From NCBI GenBank assembly GCA_003194525.1, contig NBIV01000156.1:146268-210267 (forward strand): a stretch of DNA of 64,000 bases, in the 5' to 3' direction. Both the position numbers and the translations under genes were made by a program. The stretch comes from Gracilariopsis chorda. Lineage: Eukaryota > Rhodophyta > Florideophyceae > Gracilariales > Gracilariaceae. Shown here piece by piece: positions 55,964-64,000 of the stretch. The notes under the pieces are model-generated. The model had not been told where the DNA came from and made no database searches. It worked only from the letters and a program-made list of their open reading frames with translations. Positions within the stretch are counted from its first letter, which is position 1, and each line of letters opens with the position of its first letter.

Positions 55964-55980
55964 AACTTGACGACGGATGG

Positions 55981-58900
55981 TTGGTTCCGATTGTTCGCCG
56001 CCCGCTAAAGCGGTCCTCTCGGAAACAAGTTCCGCTCCCTGCTGTGCAGGAACCACCGCCCGCGTCCCGCGAGTCCACCAAGCTCCGCGTCGCTGCCTCG
56101 GTTTCTATACCGGCTGAGTCCCAAGTCTGGGTGCAGGTAAATTCCCGTCAACACGGTCTTCGGGTTATACAACCCCTCGCCTCGTTGTACGAGAAATCCC
56201 AGCTGGCGCTGGCTTATGAAATTGTCTCCATTTCCCCGGATGTCCCTTTCCGGATATTGGTTGCCAACCTTGGCAAACACCCCCAGCATCTGGTCAAACA
56301 CCAAGTAATTGGGAGTGTAACCCCCCATCCTATGGGAATGCTGCCAACGAAGATGACAGCCGCCGATGTACTCGGAGTTACCACCTCTTCTGAGGAGTTC
56401 ACCCCGCCGTCCGAAGACGTCAAGTCTAAGGAGGGGGAGGAAACCGCTACTTCAGCGTCGAACATACCGAGTAACTCGGAATTGCGAACCACACCTGTTC
56501 CACAGGACAATGCTCCATCGAGCAATGACCGGATTGATCCGGAAAAAGCACTTGAAGCGCTGGACTTCAGCCACGTGCCAGAGTCGCACCGCGACAAACT
56601 CCGTACTATGTTACGGGAATTCACCACAATGTGGGATGGCTCCCCTAGCGAGATTAATGCAACGGAACACCGGATCGATTTAATCCCCGGTGCGCGACCG
56701 GTTGCACAACCCCCTTACAGGGCAGGTCCGAAAGCTCGGGAAGAGGAGCAGTCCCAGGTGGACAAGATGCTCCGCGCAGGTGTGATTGAGCCCGCTCAAT
56801 CGCCCTGGGCATCCCCAGTTGTACTGGCTTTAAAGGCTGACGGAACCTGGAGGTTCTGTGTCGACTACCGCCGGCTCAATGCCGTGACTGTTAGGGACAC
56901 GTACCCCATCCCTCGTATGGACGAGTGCATTGACTCCCTTGGAGACGCCACCGTGTTCACGGCCCTTGATGCCAATTTGGGATATTGGCAAGTACCTGTC
57001 AGACAGGAGGATCGCGACAAAACCGCATTCACCTGCCATGCAGGAACTTACCGCTTCATGCGGATGCCATTTGGGTTAACCAACGCCCCCGCCACCTTTC
57101 AGCGTGCAGTACATATTCTACTCAACCGCTTTAAGTGGCGGAGCTCTCTGGTCTACCTTGATGATATTATCATCTTCTCCAACTCGTTGGACGACCATCT
57201 CACTCACGTCCGAGACGTGCTGACCGTACTCCGCGATGCGGGAACTACCCTCAAGTTGAGGAAATGCGAGTTTTTCACGGATACTGTGAAGTATCTGGGT
57301 CACAATATCCGTCTTGGACGGTTAGCGATCGAGAAAGCTCGAGTCAAATCCCTCGTTGAGGCGAAAGAACCACGTACTCAAACGGAACTGCGCTCCTTTT
57401 TGGGGCTGTTCAACGTCTATCGACGGTTTATCCCGAACTTTTCGGATACTGCGGTGCCCCTAAACGCGTTGTTGCGAAAGGGGAACCCCCCAAAACTGGG
57501 AACATTTACGCCCGAGCAATCGGAAGCCTTCAACTCCTTAAAGGAGGCTGTCATATCAGCACCAATCCTACATCTCCCAAAATTTGGGTTGCCATACTCC
57601 GTAGATACGGACTCAAGCGACTACCAAGTCGGGTGTGCTCTTTTTCAAACCACCCCCGAGGGGGAACGACATCCAATTGGTTATTGGTCGCACTCGCTCA
57701 ATGTTCATGAGCGGAACTACTCCGTATCGGAGAAAGAGTGCCTCGCCGTCGTATGGGCGATGACCACTCTGCGCCCCTACCTTATGGGAATTAACTTCAC
57801 CGTGTACACGGATCATTCCTCATTGAGGTGGTTGATGAATATCTCCGACCCGTCGGGACGCCTCATGCGCTGGAGACTCCGCCTCGCGGAATATGACTTT
57901 CAAGTCATTTATAAAAAGGGTGCGCAGAACACCCAGGCCGACGCTTTGTCGCGGTTACCCACAAGTGGGGAAGCACTCCCAACGGAGGATGATGAAGTCC
58001 CATGTTTCATGGCTATAGACCCGGATGATCCGGAATATGCCGTCGAGGCTAGGCCAGAAAACTGGGACGAGGATGCTGATTTTGACGAACTACTAGCATC
58101 GCGAGATAAATCTGAGAACCCGTTACCGGGAAACTTTGTACCGGTATCACCGGAAAAAATGATCCGAGAACAATTCGGCGACCGATTCTGTACGAGGATT
58201 CGTGCCCGTATCAACGGTGGTGAAGATCTCCCTTTCGGGGTAAACGACAAAGGCTACCTCGTAAGGAAGGTGGAAGCCCGCCTACAGATTGTGGTACCAC
58301 ATTCCCTGCAATCGCGGGTGTTACATCTATCACACTACGCCCCCATTGGAGGTCACCCAGGTGGGAGGAAACTCTACCTAACCCTGCGAAGGGATTTCTA
58401 TTTGCCCGCAATGGCGGTGGATTGCTACGCAACTGTGCGGTTTTGTAGCGAATGCGCGAAGAATCGCGTCAAACTCCGCAAAAATGCGAAGAAGATGAAA
58501 CTATTCCCCGCAAGGGCGCCACTCGAGTTTATCGCAATTGATCTTCTCGGACCACTACTCACCACAAAACGTGGAAAAAAGTTTCTACTTGTCATCACCG
58601 ACCGCTTTTCTAAGCTGGTACGGACTGTCCCCCTTCGGAGGATAACCGCTCTCACGGTGGCCCAGGCTCTGGTGACGCACTGGATTTTTGTCTACGGTCC
58701 CCCTGTGGAGGTGCTCTCCGACAACGGGAAGCAGTTCGTGAGCAAGTTCTTCCAGGATGTTTGTCGCATCCTGGATGTCAAGAACTTGTTCACGACTACC
58801 TACCACCCCCAGTGTAATGGGCAAGTTGAACGGTTTAACCGGACGTTACTCGCGGCGTTACGTTCTTACGTCGCTGACCACCCAACGAATTGGGATCTCT

Positions 58901-59220
58901 ACGCTGATGCGGTAACCTACGCGTACAATACGCAGGTACACCGGACTACCGGAGTTTCGCCATTCGAGTTGGTTCTATCTAGAACACCCCCGCCTGTGGC
59001 GCTGGAACCCCAAGCTACCTTGGACAATTTCCCATCTGTGGGTATCTACCGGCAGCAATGGAAGCAATGGCTTTCCAAGCTGGTCCCCGCTGCGCGGAAG
59101 TCTATGGCACGGGCCCAAGCCGCTTACAAGCGGGATTTTGACGCTCGCTTGCGAGGGAAACCGTCCCCGATTCGGGCAAATAACTACGTCTTCATCAGGA
59201 AGGAGTACTACAACCCGTAG
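55981..59220 (+). CDS. Ty3 pol: reverse transcriptase, RNase H, integrase
   Basis: 1079 codons; the frame is open further upstream and the first codon here is TTG, so this is a polyprotein segment with no own start. RT: FCVDYRRLNAVT, ALDANLGYWQVPV, MPFGLTNAPATFQ, catalytic YLDDIIIFS at residues 392-400. RNase H: VDTDSSDYQVG (about 541), EKECLAVVWA, YTDHSSLRWL. Integrase: HHCC zinc finger (LSHYAPIGGH...CSECAKN), then D854, D914 and E950 (exact D-35-E spacing). All catalytic residues I can check are present. It ends in TAG at 59218-59220, after which the same frame goes on into the integrase tail. Confidence 0.95.
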   Translation: MVPIVRRPLKRSSRKQVPLPAVQEPPPASRESTKLRVAASVSIPAESQVWVQVNSRQHGLRVIQPLASLYEKSQLALAYEIVSISPDVPFRILVANLGKHPQHLVKHQVIGSVTPHPMGMLPTKMTAADVLGVTTSSEEFTPPSEDVKSKEGEETATSASNIPSNSELRTTPVPQDNAPSSNDRIDPEKALEALDFSHVPESHRDKLRTMLREFTTMWDGSPSEINATEHRIDLIPGARPVAQPPYRAGPKAREEEQSQVDKMLRAGVIEPAQSPWASPVVLALKADGTWRFCVDYRRLNAVTVRDTYPIPRMDECIDSLGDATVFTALDANLGYWQVPVRQEDRDKTAFTCHAGTYRFMRMPFGLTNAPATFQRAVHILLNRFKWRSSLVYLDDIIIFSNSLDDHLTHVRDVLTVLRDAGTTLKLRKCEFFTDTVKYLGHNIRLGRLAIEKARVKSLVEAKEPRTQTELRSFLGLFNVYRRFIPNFSDTAVPLNALLRKGNPPKLGTFTPEQSEAFNSLKEAVISAPILHLPKFGLPYSVDTDSSDYQVGCALFQTTPEGERHPIGYWSHSLNVHERNYSVSEKECLAVVWAMTTLRPYLMGINFTVYTDHSSLRWLMNISDPSGRLMRWRLRLAEYDFQVIYKKGAQNTQADALSRLPTSGEALPTEDDEVPCFMAIDPDDPEYAVEARPENWDEDADFDELLASRDKSENPLPGNFVPVSPEKMIREQFGDRFCTRIRARINGGEDLPFGVNDKGYLVRKVEARLQIVVPHSLQSRVLHLSHYAPIGGHPGGRKLYLTLRRDFYLPAMAVDCYATVRFCSECAKNRVKLRKNAKKMKLFPARAPLEFIAIDLLGPLLTTKRGKKFLLVITDRFSKLVRTVPLRRITALTVAQALVTHWIFVYGPPVEVLSDNGKQFVSKFFQDVCRILDVKNLFTTTYHPQCNGQVERFNRTLLAALRSYVADHPTNWDLYADAVTYAYNTQVHRTTGVSPFELVLSRTPPPVALEPQATLDNFPSVGIYRQQWKQWLSKLVPAARKSMARAQAAYKRDFDARLRGKPSPIRANNYVFIRKEYYNP

Positions 59221-61146
59221 CGGGAGAAGCGTCACAAACTCTCGCCTGTGGCGGATGGACCCTTCAAGGTCATCTCTGTTAACACCGACACTGTCGTGGT
59301 AGAGATGGGCGACACGCACGAACGGATTTCCCGTGATCATGTTGTCCTTGCCCCTCCTCCCTCGTCAGAGGTAGTCCTGGATCCAGGCAACCCCGTTTCT
59401 ACGGAGTCTGCAACACCGGAATCATCCGGTAGTACTAGGCCTACGGTACTACCACACCCCAGCCGGGGACTCTCAGACCTACCGACTCTGTCGGACACAC
59501 CGGCTCAGCCGGGTAATTCGGGCCCCTCAGCGCCCGCCCCTACCACGTCTGCCCCACTGGTGCGCATCTATACCCGCCAGGCGGGGAATGTTATCCCTTA
59601 TCCTGCCGCTCCGTCTAAGGAGGGGGAGGAGAACACTCGTTTTCGAGGAACGATATCGCCGTCGCAACGGGAAACACACCGTAACATACGGAACACTGAC
59701 CGTGGAGCACGGAGTATGTCACGCGAAACTAATCCCCCGTTCCCGGGCAGTGCTGTGCAACAGGAACCAGACGCGCAGGCCCCGCAAAAGCGGCAAATAC
59801 ACCGTTTGTCACGGGAAAACGAGAAGCCTCACTCCAATACCGCAGCAGCGGAAATGCAATCGCCCGATCCATCCCCGGAGGCATCGCCACAAACGCAGAA
59901 AATATACCGTGCTGCACGGGAAGTTGAAGCGCAACTACCGCACACCCCTGTCAGGGAAGGATCCCCGATAAGGGAGTATGGTGACGATTGCCCGCGATCC
60001 CCTGAGCAGGGCGATGCCTCCAAGCCGCCGTTGGCGGAAGTCCCCGCGGAAGCGGTTCAATCAGGTCGATCAGACCCGCGCCCTGCGGAGAAGAGGGGCC
60101 CAGATACACCAGCGCCGCTGGGAAATCCCCACACCCAACCTGGGGAAAAAGGCAGCCAAGCCGCAGTCGAAGCTTTAAGCCCTGGCTCGCAAGCACCGGA
60201 AACGCCTCCCGTCGTTGACGGAATCGAAGCCCCCGCTACGGGGAATAATTTGCGCCAACCCCTGCAACGCTGCGGCGAAGAACCGAAGAACTCGGGAAAA
60301 ACGCGCGCCATCGCACGCTCGAAACCGGTCGTATCGGACGCTGCTCCTCCTCATGGAGATGGTGCACCGCGCTTAGCGGCAATTCCCCTGAAAAGGGTGT
60401 CATCGGCACCTGCCCGGCACCCCCCAAAGGGGAATTTTGACCAAAATACCGGTGTACCGGAGTTAGCCCCAGGCAACCCGTCAGTAGCCGGGGACACCAC
60501 GGCATCGCCGGAACGTATGGTGCAGAGCGCTCGTGCGCCTGGCAGGGAGGCGGTTTGCCACCCAATCACCGTGTCGCACGGGACCCCCCAGGGGATTGTG
60601 GAAATGCCGATCCCGCAGGAGCAGTCATCTTCCCGCAAACTCGCGGTTCGTGAGCTCAACCGCGAAGGCGGAGCCCAAGTCCCCCGCCGACTGGTGGTTC
60701 GCCCGCAATACCGCGAAAGCGGAAATGAACCTGCCCCAATGGGGAATGACTTGCCGGTGAAAACGGTGGCACCACACACCCTCTTGAGGGATATCTTCCT
60801 GCATGAGCAGCGGCCGCTATCACAGCGCACGGCAACGTCGGAGTTATCGCCGAACACCCTGCTAAGGGACATTATACCGCACAGTGGGCAGCCCCCGCAG
60901 GGAAGTACAACCACCACCCGGCACGGCCGGCAGGTCTACGAACGAGAGTTCGTAGTAGACCGACTTGTCGGACACACCTGGGACCAGGATGGTATTCTAC
61001 AATACCGCGTCCGCTGGTACGGGTACGACCCCAGTGGGGATACGTGGGAGCCAATTGAACACCTCCCACGGTCGCAGGTCCTGCGATACCACCGTCAAAC
61101 GGGAACTGCAGCCCCAGCCACGCTGGTTAATGCCCAAGTTGGGTAA
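59221..61146 (+). CDS. Ty3 integrase C-tail, repetitive linker and chromodomain
   Basis: Same frame as pol, separated only by the TAG. Begins with the integrase GPF/Y-like module (HKLSPVADGPFKVISVNTDT), then about 530 residues of Pro/Ser/Arg-rich, hydrophilic linker with recurring short units (KIYRAAREVE, QIHRLSRENE, HTLLRDI twice), and ends in a chromodomain (about 60934-61104: DRLVGHTWDQDGILQYRVRW, DTWEPIEHL). Chromodomains steer integration to modified histones. The linker is far longer than in common chromoviruses and its DNA is a chain of mini-hairpins, so its peptide repeats may be a by-product of DNA-level pattern. Confidence 0.85.
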   Translation, partial: REKRHKLSPVADGPFKVISVNTDTVVVEMGDTHERISRDHVVLAPPPSSEVVLDPGNPVSTESATPESSGSTRPTVLPHPSRGLSDLPTLSDTPAQPGNSGPSAPAPTTSAPLVRIYTRQAGNVIPYPAAPSKEGEENTRFRGTISPSQRETHRNIRNTDRGARSMSRETNPPFPGSAVQQEPDAQAPQKRQIHRLSRENEKPHSNTAAAEMQSPDPSPEASPQTQKIYRAAREVEAQLPHTPVREGSPIREYGDDCPRSPEQGDASKPPLAEVPAEAVQSGRSDPRPAEKRGPDTPAPLGNPHTQPGEKGSQAAVEALSPGSQAPETPPVVDGIEAPATGNNLRQPLQRCGEEPKNSGKTRAIARSKPVVSDAAPPHGDGAPRLAAIPLKRVSSAPARHPPKGNFDQNTGVPELAPGNPSVAGDTTASPERMVQSARAPGREAVCHPITVSHGTPQGIVEMPIPQEQSSSRKLAVRELNREGGAQVPRRLVVRPQYRESGNEPAPMGNDLPVKTVAPHTLLRDIFLHEQRPLSQRTATSELSPNTLLRDIIPHSGQPPQGSTTTTRHGRQVYEREFVVDRLVGHTWDQDGILQYRVRWYGYDPSGDTWEPIEHLPRSQVLRYHRQTGTAAPATLVNAQVG

Positions 61147-61337
61147 CGTTGCCGCGCGAGCGGAGAGCGAAAGGAAAGGATAACAAGGCAAGGTCCGTCG
61201 AAGACGGGGAACTCAACCGAGAAGCACCGTTCTAAACGGGAAAGTTTATTCAAGGGAGCAGCTAGCTCCCCACAATACTACACTACACTAACTGGCATAG
61301 CCAGGGAAAGAAGAACCAGGAAACTGGACTAGAGGTT

Positions 61338-63017
61338 TCACTCACCCCCATCGTCCGGGGCGTAACCCCCAGCAAGGCGGTAGGCCAACGCGTCCGCCAT
61401 GGTGGTGACATCCCCCGATACCTCGGCAGCGCTAAGACCGGCACCCCGGAGGAAACGTGCGATGATTTCGTTTTCATTCGCCGTCACCCCGCTGGGGATA
61501 GAAGGTCCGGCACTTGCCGCCGAAGGGTCAGCAGCCGGCTCGGCCGGAGATACCCCCTCTAGGAAAGCTTCCGCGCTAGCGCCGGTTTCCTCTACGTCCA
61601 TCTCCCCGGGTTCTTCCGGTTCGTTATCGACCATTGGGTCATCCCCGCCGTATGCGCGGTAGTAGTCGTCAGAATCGACGTACCCCACCGAGTGGTCTTC
61701 CGGCACATGCCGGGGCGTATCGCGAAGCTCGCGCGCCTCCTCGGAGGAAATTTCCCGGAACTCCCAGGGGTCGAAGTAGATAAAATCCCCCGCAAGGGCG
61801 GTGTTTCTACCGAGTCCCGGACCACCGGTGTTACCGCTGCCGCCATCCAGACGACCGCTTTGCTCCAGCGGGACCTCACTCCAGCTAACGCTGTCGATGT
61901 ACCCAAGTAATTGGAGGACCTCTTCATTGTTGGCCTGGCCCCCAAGGGGGATGCGAAGATCCAGGTTTCGGATCGCTGCCCGCACACGCGGTTGAAGGAA
62001 CCAGAGACGATACTGGTCGTACGCCTCGTTGAGGATATAAGCCGCACTGCGGGCCGCCCACTCCGTAACCACTACGGACCACAAACCCCGACCGGGGATC
62101 CTGCATGAGCAGCGAACCGAGGTACGTAAGTACCGGCGGGAGTTCTATGTAGCACCCCCGGCAGGCTTCATGGAAGCGCCACCACTCGGGGAGTGCTACA
62201 TACCGACCTAGTCGGTGAGGCGGCGCAATCCGCTCTATCTCCACGTTCTGATACGGGATAAAATACCCGAATCGGGATCGCCAACGCCGCTCGTAGCGGA
62301 TGAAGTTTTGGAGAAAGTTGGACCGGTATTGCCGGGGAAGGTACCTGAACTCCGCCCGAATAATCGGTCGCTCCCAGCAAAGGGCTTCTTGCCGCGCTGC
62401 GGGGAAATTCCTCCAAGCGAGGGTCTCGAGGCGGAACAGGTTCTCGCCGTACCCAATCTCCCCGCGAGTGCGGAAGTAGCTAACGTCGAAGCCAAACTCC
62501 GGTGGGACCGGTACATCGAATGGAGCCCGGCTCTGCCGTTGATACGCCATGCGCGTCAACGCGGTCTGTGCGCAGCGACGGTCTCGCCCGAATTTCTTCG
62601 GAGGTGGTGACGCGGAATCGCAATCCGGTGACGCCAATCCCACGACGTGGTGACTGCTCTGGCAGATCCCCCGGAAGGGTGTCTGAGCCATCCGCATAAG
62701 CGGTGACCAATCCCTCATTGAGGACAGCGACCGGGTGGAAACCACGGGGCAAGGCGCAGGCGCGACGCGTGATTCCGATTCATCGGGTTGAGCCCCACCA
62801 GGGTGTTGTAGGTTGGCCAGTTGGACACCGGAGTGGTTCCGGAGGACACCACCGAAGGTGGTAGTGCGAAGGGATGGTCGGCAGCAGCAGCCATATTCCC
62901 CGGTTGTACCGGATGTCGATCGCCCTGAGGCAGGGGAACTGACCGGAAACCGGTGGTGTATCGCCCGAGAAGTCTCGGAGGTTGGCTGTGGTTGTTGATG
63001 TTGTTGTCGTCGTTCAT
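61338..63017 (-). pseudogene. Antisense gene in the Ty3 element (frameshifted)
   Basis: Between the chromodomain ORF and the 3' LTR, on the opposite strand. Protein-like sequence runs from MNDDNNINNHSQPPRLLG (63017) through three or four frames: HPVAVLNEGLVTAYADGS (frame of 62752-62480), then VPPEFGFDVSYFRTRGEIGY, RRWRSRFGYFIPYQNVEIER and EWWRFHEACRGCYIE (frame ending 61924). It finishes with SVVVTEWAARSAAYILNEAY to an acidic tail (62084-61338, ending APDDGGE). Pieced together it would be roughly 550-590 residues. No known domain. Antisense ORFs in this position are known from a few plant Ty3/Gypsy families. The number of breaks suggests it is no longer needed in this copy. Confidence 0.6.
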
Positions 63018-63167
63018 TTTTCCCTTTTGGAGGGTGGCTGTTGTTGTTGTTTGTGCGCTCGATGACTCTGGTGCAGAGGGATTTACCGGAGAACCAGAGA
63101 CAGAGCACGCGCTTTTATCACCCAATTTCGTCTGGGAATCCTCCGCGTCCGCGGTCGTTTTCCCGTC

Positions 63168-63181
63168 TTAGGGGGAGGATA
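63168..63181 (+). promoter_or_regulatory. Polypurine tract of the Ty3 element
   Basis: AGGGGGAGGATA-type purine run directly before the 3' LTR start at 63182. Confidence 0.65.
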
Positions 63182-64000
63182 TGAAGTGCAACGCCCTCAG
63201 GGAGGGATTCTAGGTACTTGAACGTTTCCCGATATTATCGGTTGTGTAGTGCGTGTATGAACTACGCCCCACAATGGTGGGTATGGACACGTGGGAAACG
63301 GTTTTTGGGTCAATTGGCGGTTGGCCACAGTAGTAGATGTTGCCACGAAATGTGGAGTATTTTAGTTAATATATTTATTATTTTCACACCCATTTCTGGG
63401 AAGCTAGTACTTAGTGCGACGGCGCACTGCCGTCACACCAGTAAACCTTCCCCAACAAGGGACCCCAACCTGGGGAATTGGCTCTAGTTGTTGCCGCTTG
63501 CGCGCGTACTCTACTCCTCCTTGGAGGGAAACGCCGATAAACCACGGGACATCTAACCCCCTTGCACATCTAAAAGAAGCCCATCCTTGGGAGTATAATT
63601 GTTCCAATCATTGGTGTTTCGCCCTGTATAGGGAGTCCTGTCCATCCGCATTGCGGTATCTGCCCGTCGCTCTCGCGACTCACACTTCGTCCTCTCTTCC
63701 TCCTCTTCGCCCTTCCTTTTCCCCTTTTTAGGGTAGCACCTCCCGCTATCCGCGGCCCTCGTGTGCGCATCCGCTCACACACCCCACTTACGTGGAAACA
63801 TACCTCTACTGAGGATCACACCCCGCTCACGCGGATACCGATTCTTCGCCTTCACCTCCCTGCGCGAGTCGCGACAGGTGTCCCTGGTCTTACAAACCGG
63901 CTTCGCCGTGACACCTCTGGGAGGGCTCTACCCAACTGGGTTCACCTCGTGAGAGAAGATCCCGGAACGTCTTTCGGTGTTTTTCCCTTTGGGGCATTGC
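63182..64000 (+). repeat. 3' LTR of the Ty3 element (truncated by the window)
   Basis: 819 bases matching 52318-53136; the final bases (ACCGCA in the 5' copy) lie just outside. Confidence 0.93.

Larger units (their letters stand above)
52318..64000 (+). mobile_element. Chromodomain Ty3/Gypsy retrotransposon (right end cut by window)
   Basis: 5' LTR 52318-53142, tRNA-primer site at 53146, gag, protease, RT-RNase H-integrase, a long C-terminal extension with chromodomain, a decayed antisense gene and the 3' LTR from 63182. The window ends about six bases short of the LTR end. Motif order (integrase after RNase H, then chromodomain) defines a chromovirus. The coding frames are mostly open but gag and pol carry in-frame TAG codons. 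The LTRs differ by several percent by eye. The whole element is dense in tiny perfect hairpins. Its flank is a Tc1 relic. The target duplication cannot be checked here. Confidence 0.95.

Noticed and set aside
60351..60917. 188-codon minus-strand ORF inside the chromodomain linker
   Set aside because: Opposite-strand shadow of the repetitive linker; lacks the coherent blocks seen in the antisense gene at 61338-63017.

Overview
The window is nuclear DNA of an intron-poor eukaryote in which islands of a few host genes lie between large tracts of transposable elements. The evidence is a eukaryotic tRNA-Ala with an internal pol III architecture, a GT61 glycosyltransferase gene with two short GT-AG introns, otherwise intronless secreted or membrane proteins, a Sel1-repeat protein, and nested Ty3/Gypsy, Ty1/Copia, Helitron, PIF/Harbinger, pogo-like, piggyBac-like and Tc1/mariner sequences. 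My best guess is a florideophycean red alga of the Chondrus type (compact, intron-poor gene islands in a retrotransposon-rich genome). This rests on overall character, not on a database match.

Layout. 1-2540: decayed 3' end of a Ty3/Gypsy pol (zinc finger, integrase, chromodomain). 3.2-6.8 kb: a PIF/Harbinger-type DNA transposon with an intact DDE transposase facing a convergent accessory ORF. 6.8-15.3 kb: mostly gene-free, with a small putative membrane/coiled-coil protein (8386-9027, minus), a small secreted Cys-containing protein (10283-10750, minus) and a strongly structured stretch at 14771-15101 that may be a non-coding RNA.

16.3-26.6 kb is the host gene island: a GT61 glycosyltransferase (minus), tRNA-Ala(UGC), a secreted/three-helix membrane protein of unknown family (18804-20327, plus), a Sel1-repeat scaffold protein (21494-22978, minus), and a second, diverged member of the same membrane family (24742-26583, minus).

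27.3-41.1 kb is a graveyard of DNA transposons: a perfect 47-bp palindrome, a broken Helitron (HUH Rep plus Pif1-like helicase, minus), a 68-bp tandem array, a pogo-like DDE relic, a second convergent PIF/Harbinger pair, and a piggyBac-like relic. A repeated 15-bp palindrome occurs near 27.5 kb and again near 35.7 kb.

43.4-52.3 kb: a gag-like scrap of one retroelement is interrupted by a full-length but decayed Ty1/Copia element (43571-50726) with both LTRs and a perfect 5-bp target duplication, followed by a Tc1/mariner relic. That relic is followed directly by a large, well-preserved chromodomain Ty3/Gypsy element (52318 to beyond the window end). Its pol is nearly intact, but gag and the integrase tail carry in-frame TAG codons. 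It has a decayed antisense gene between the chromodomain ORF and the 3' LTR. Most strikingly, the whole element, coding and non-coding, is packed with tiny perfect hairpins about every 20-30 nt. I regard that hairpin saturation as the most unusual signal here.
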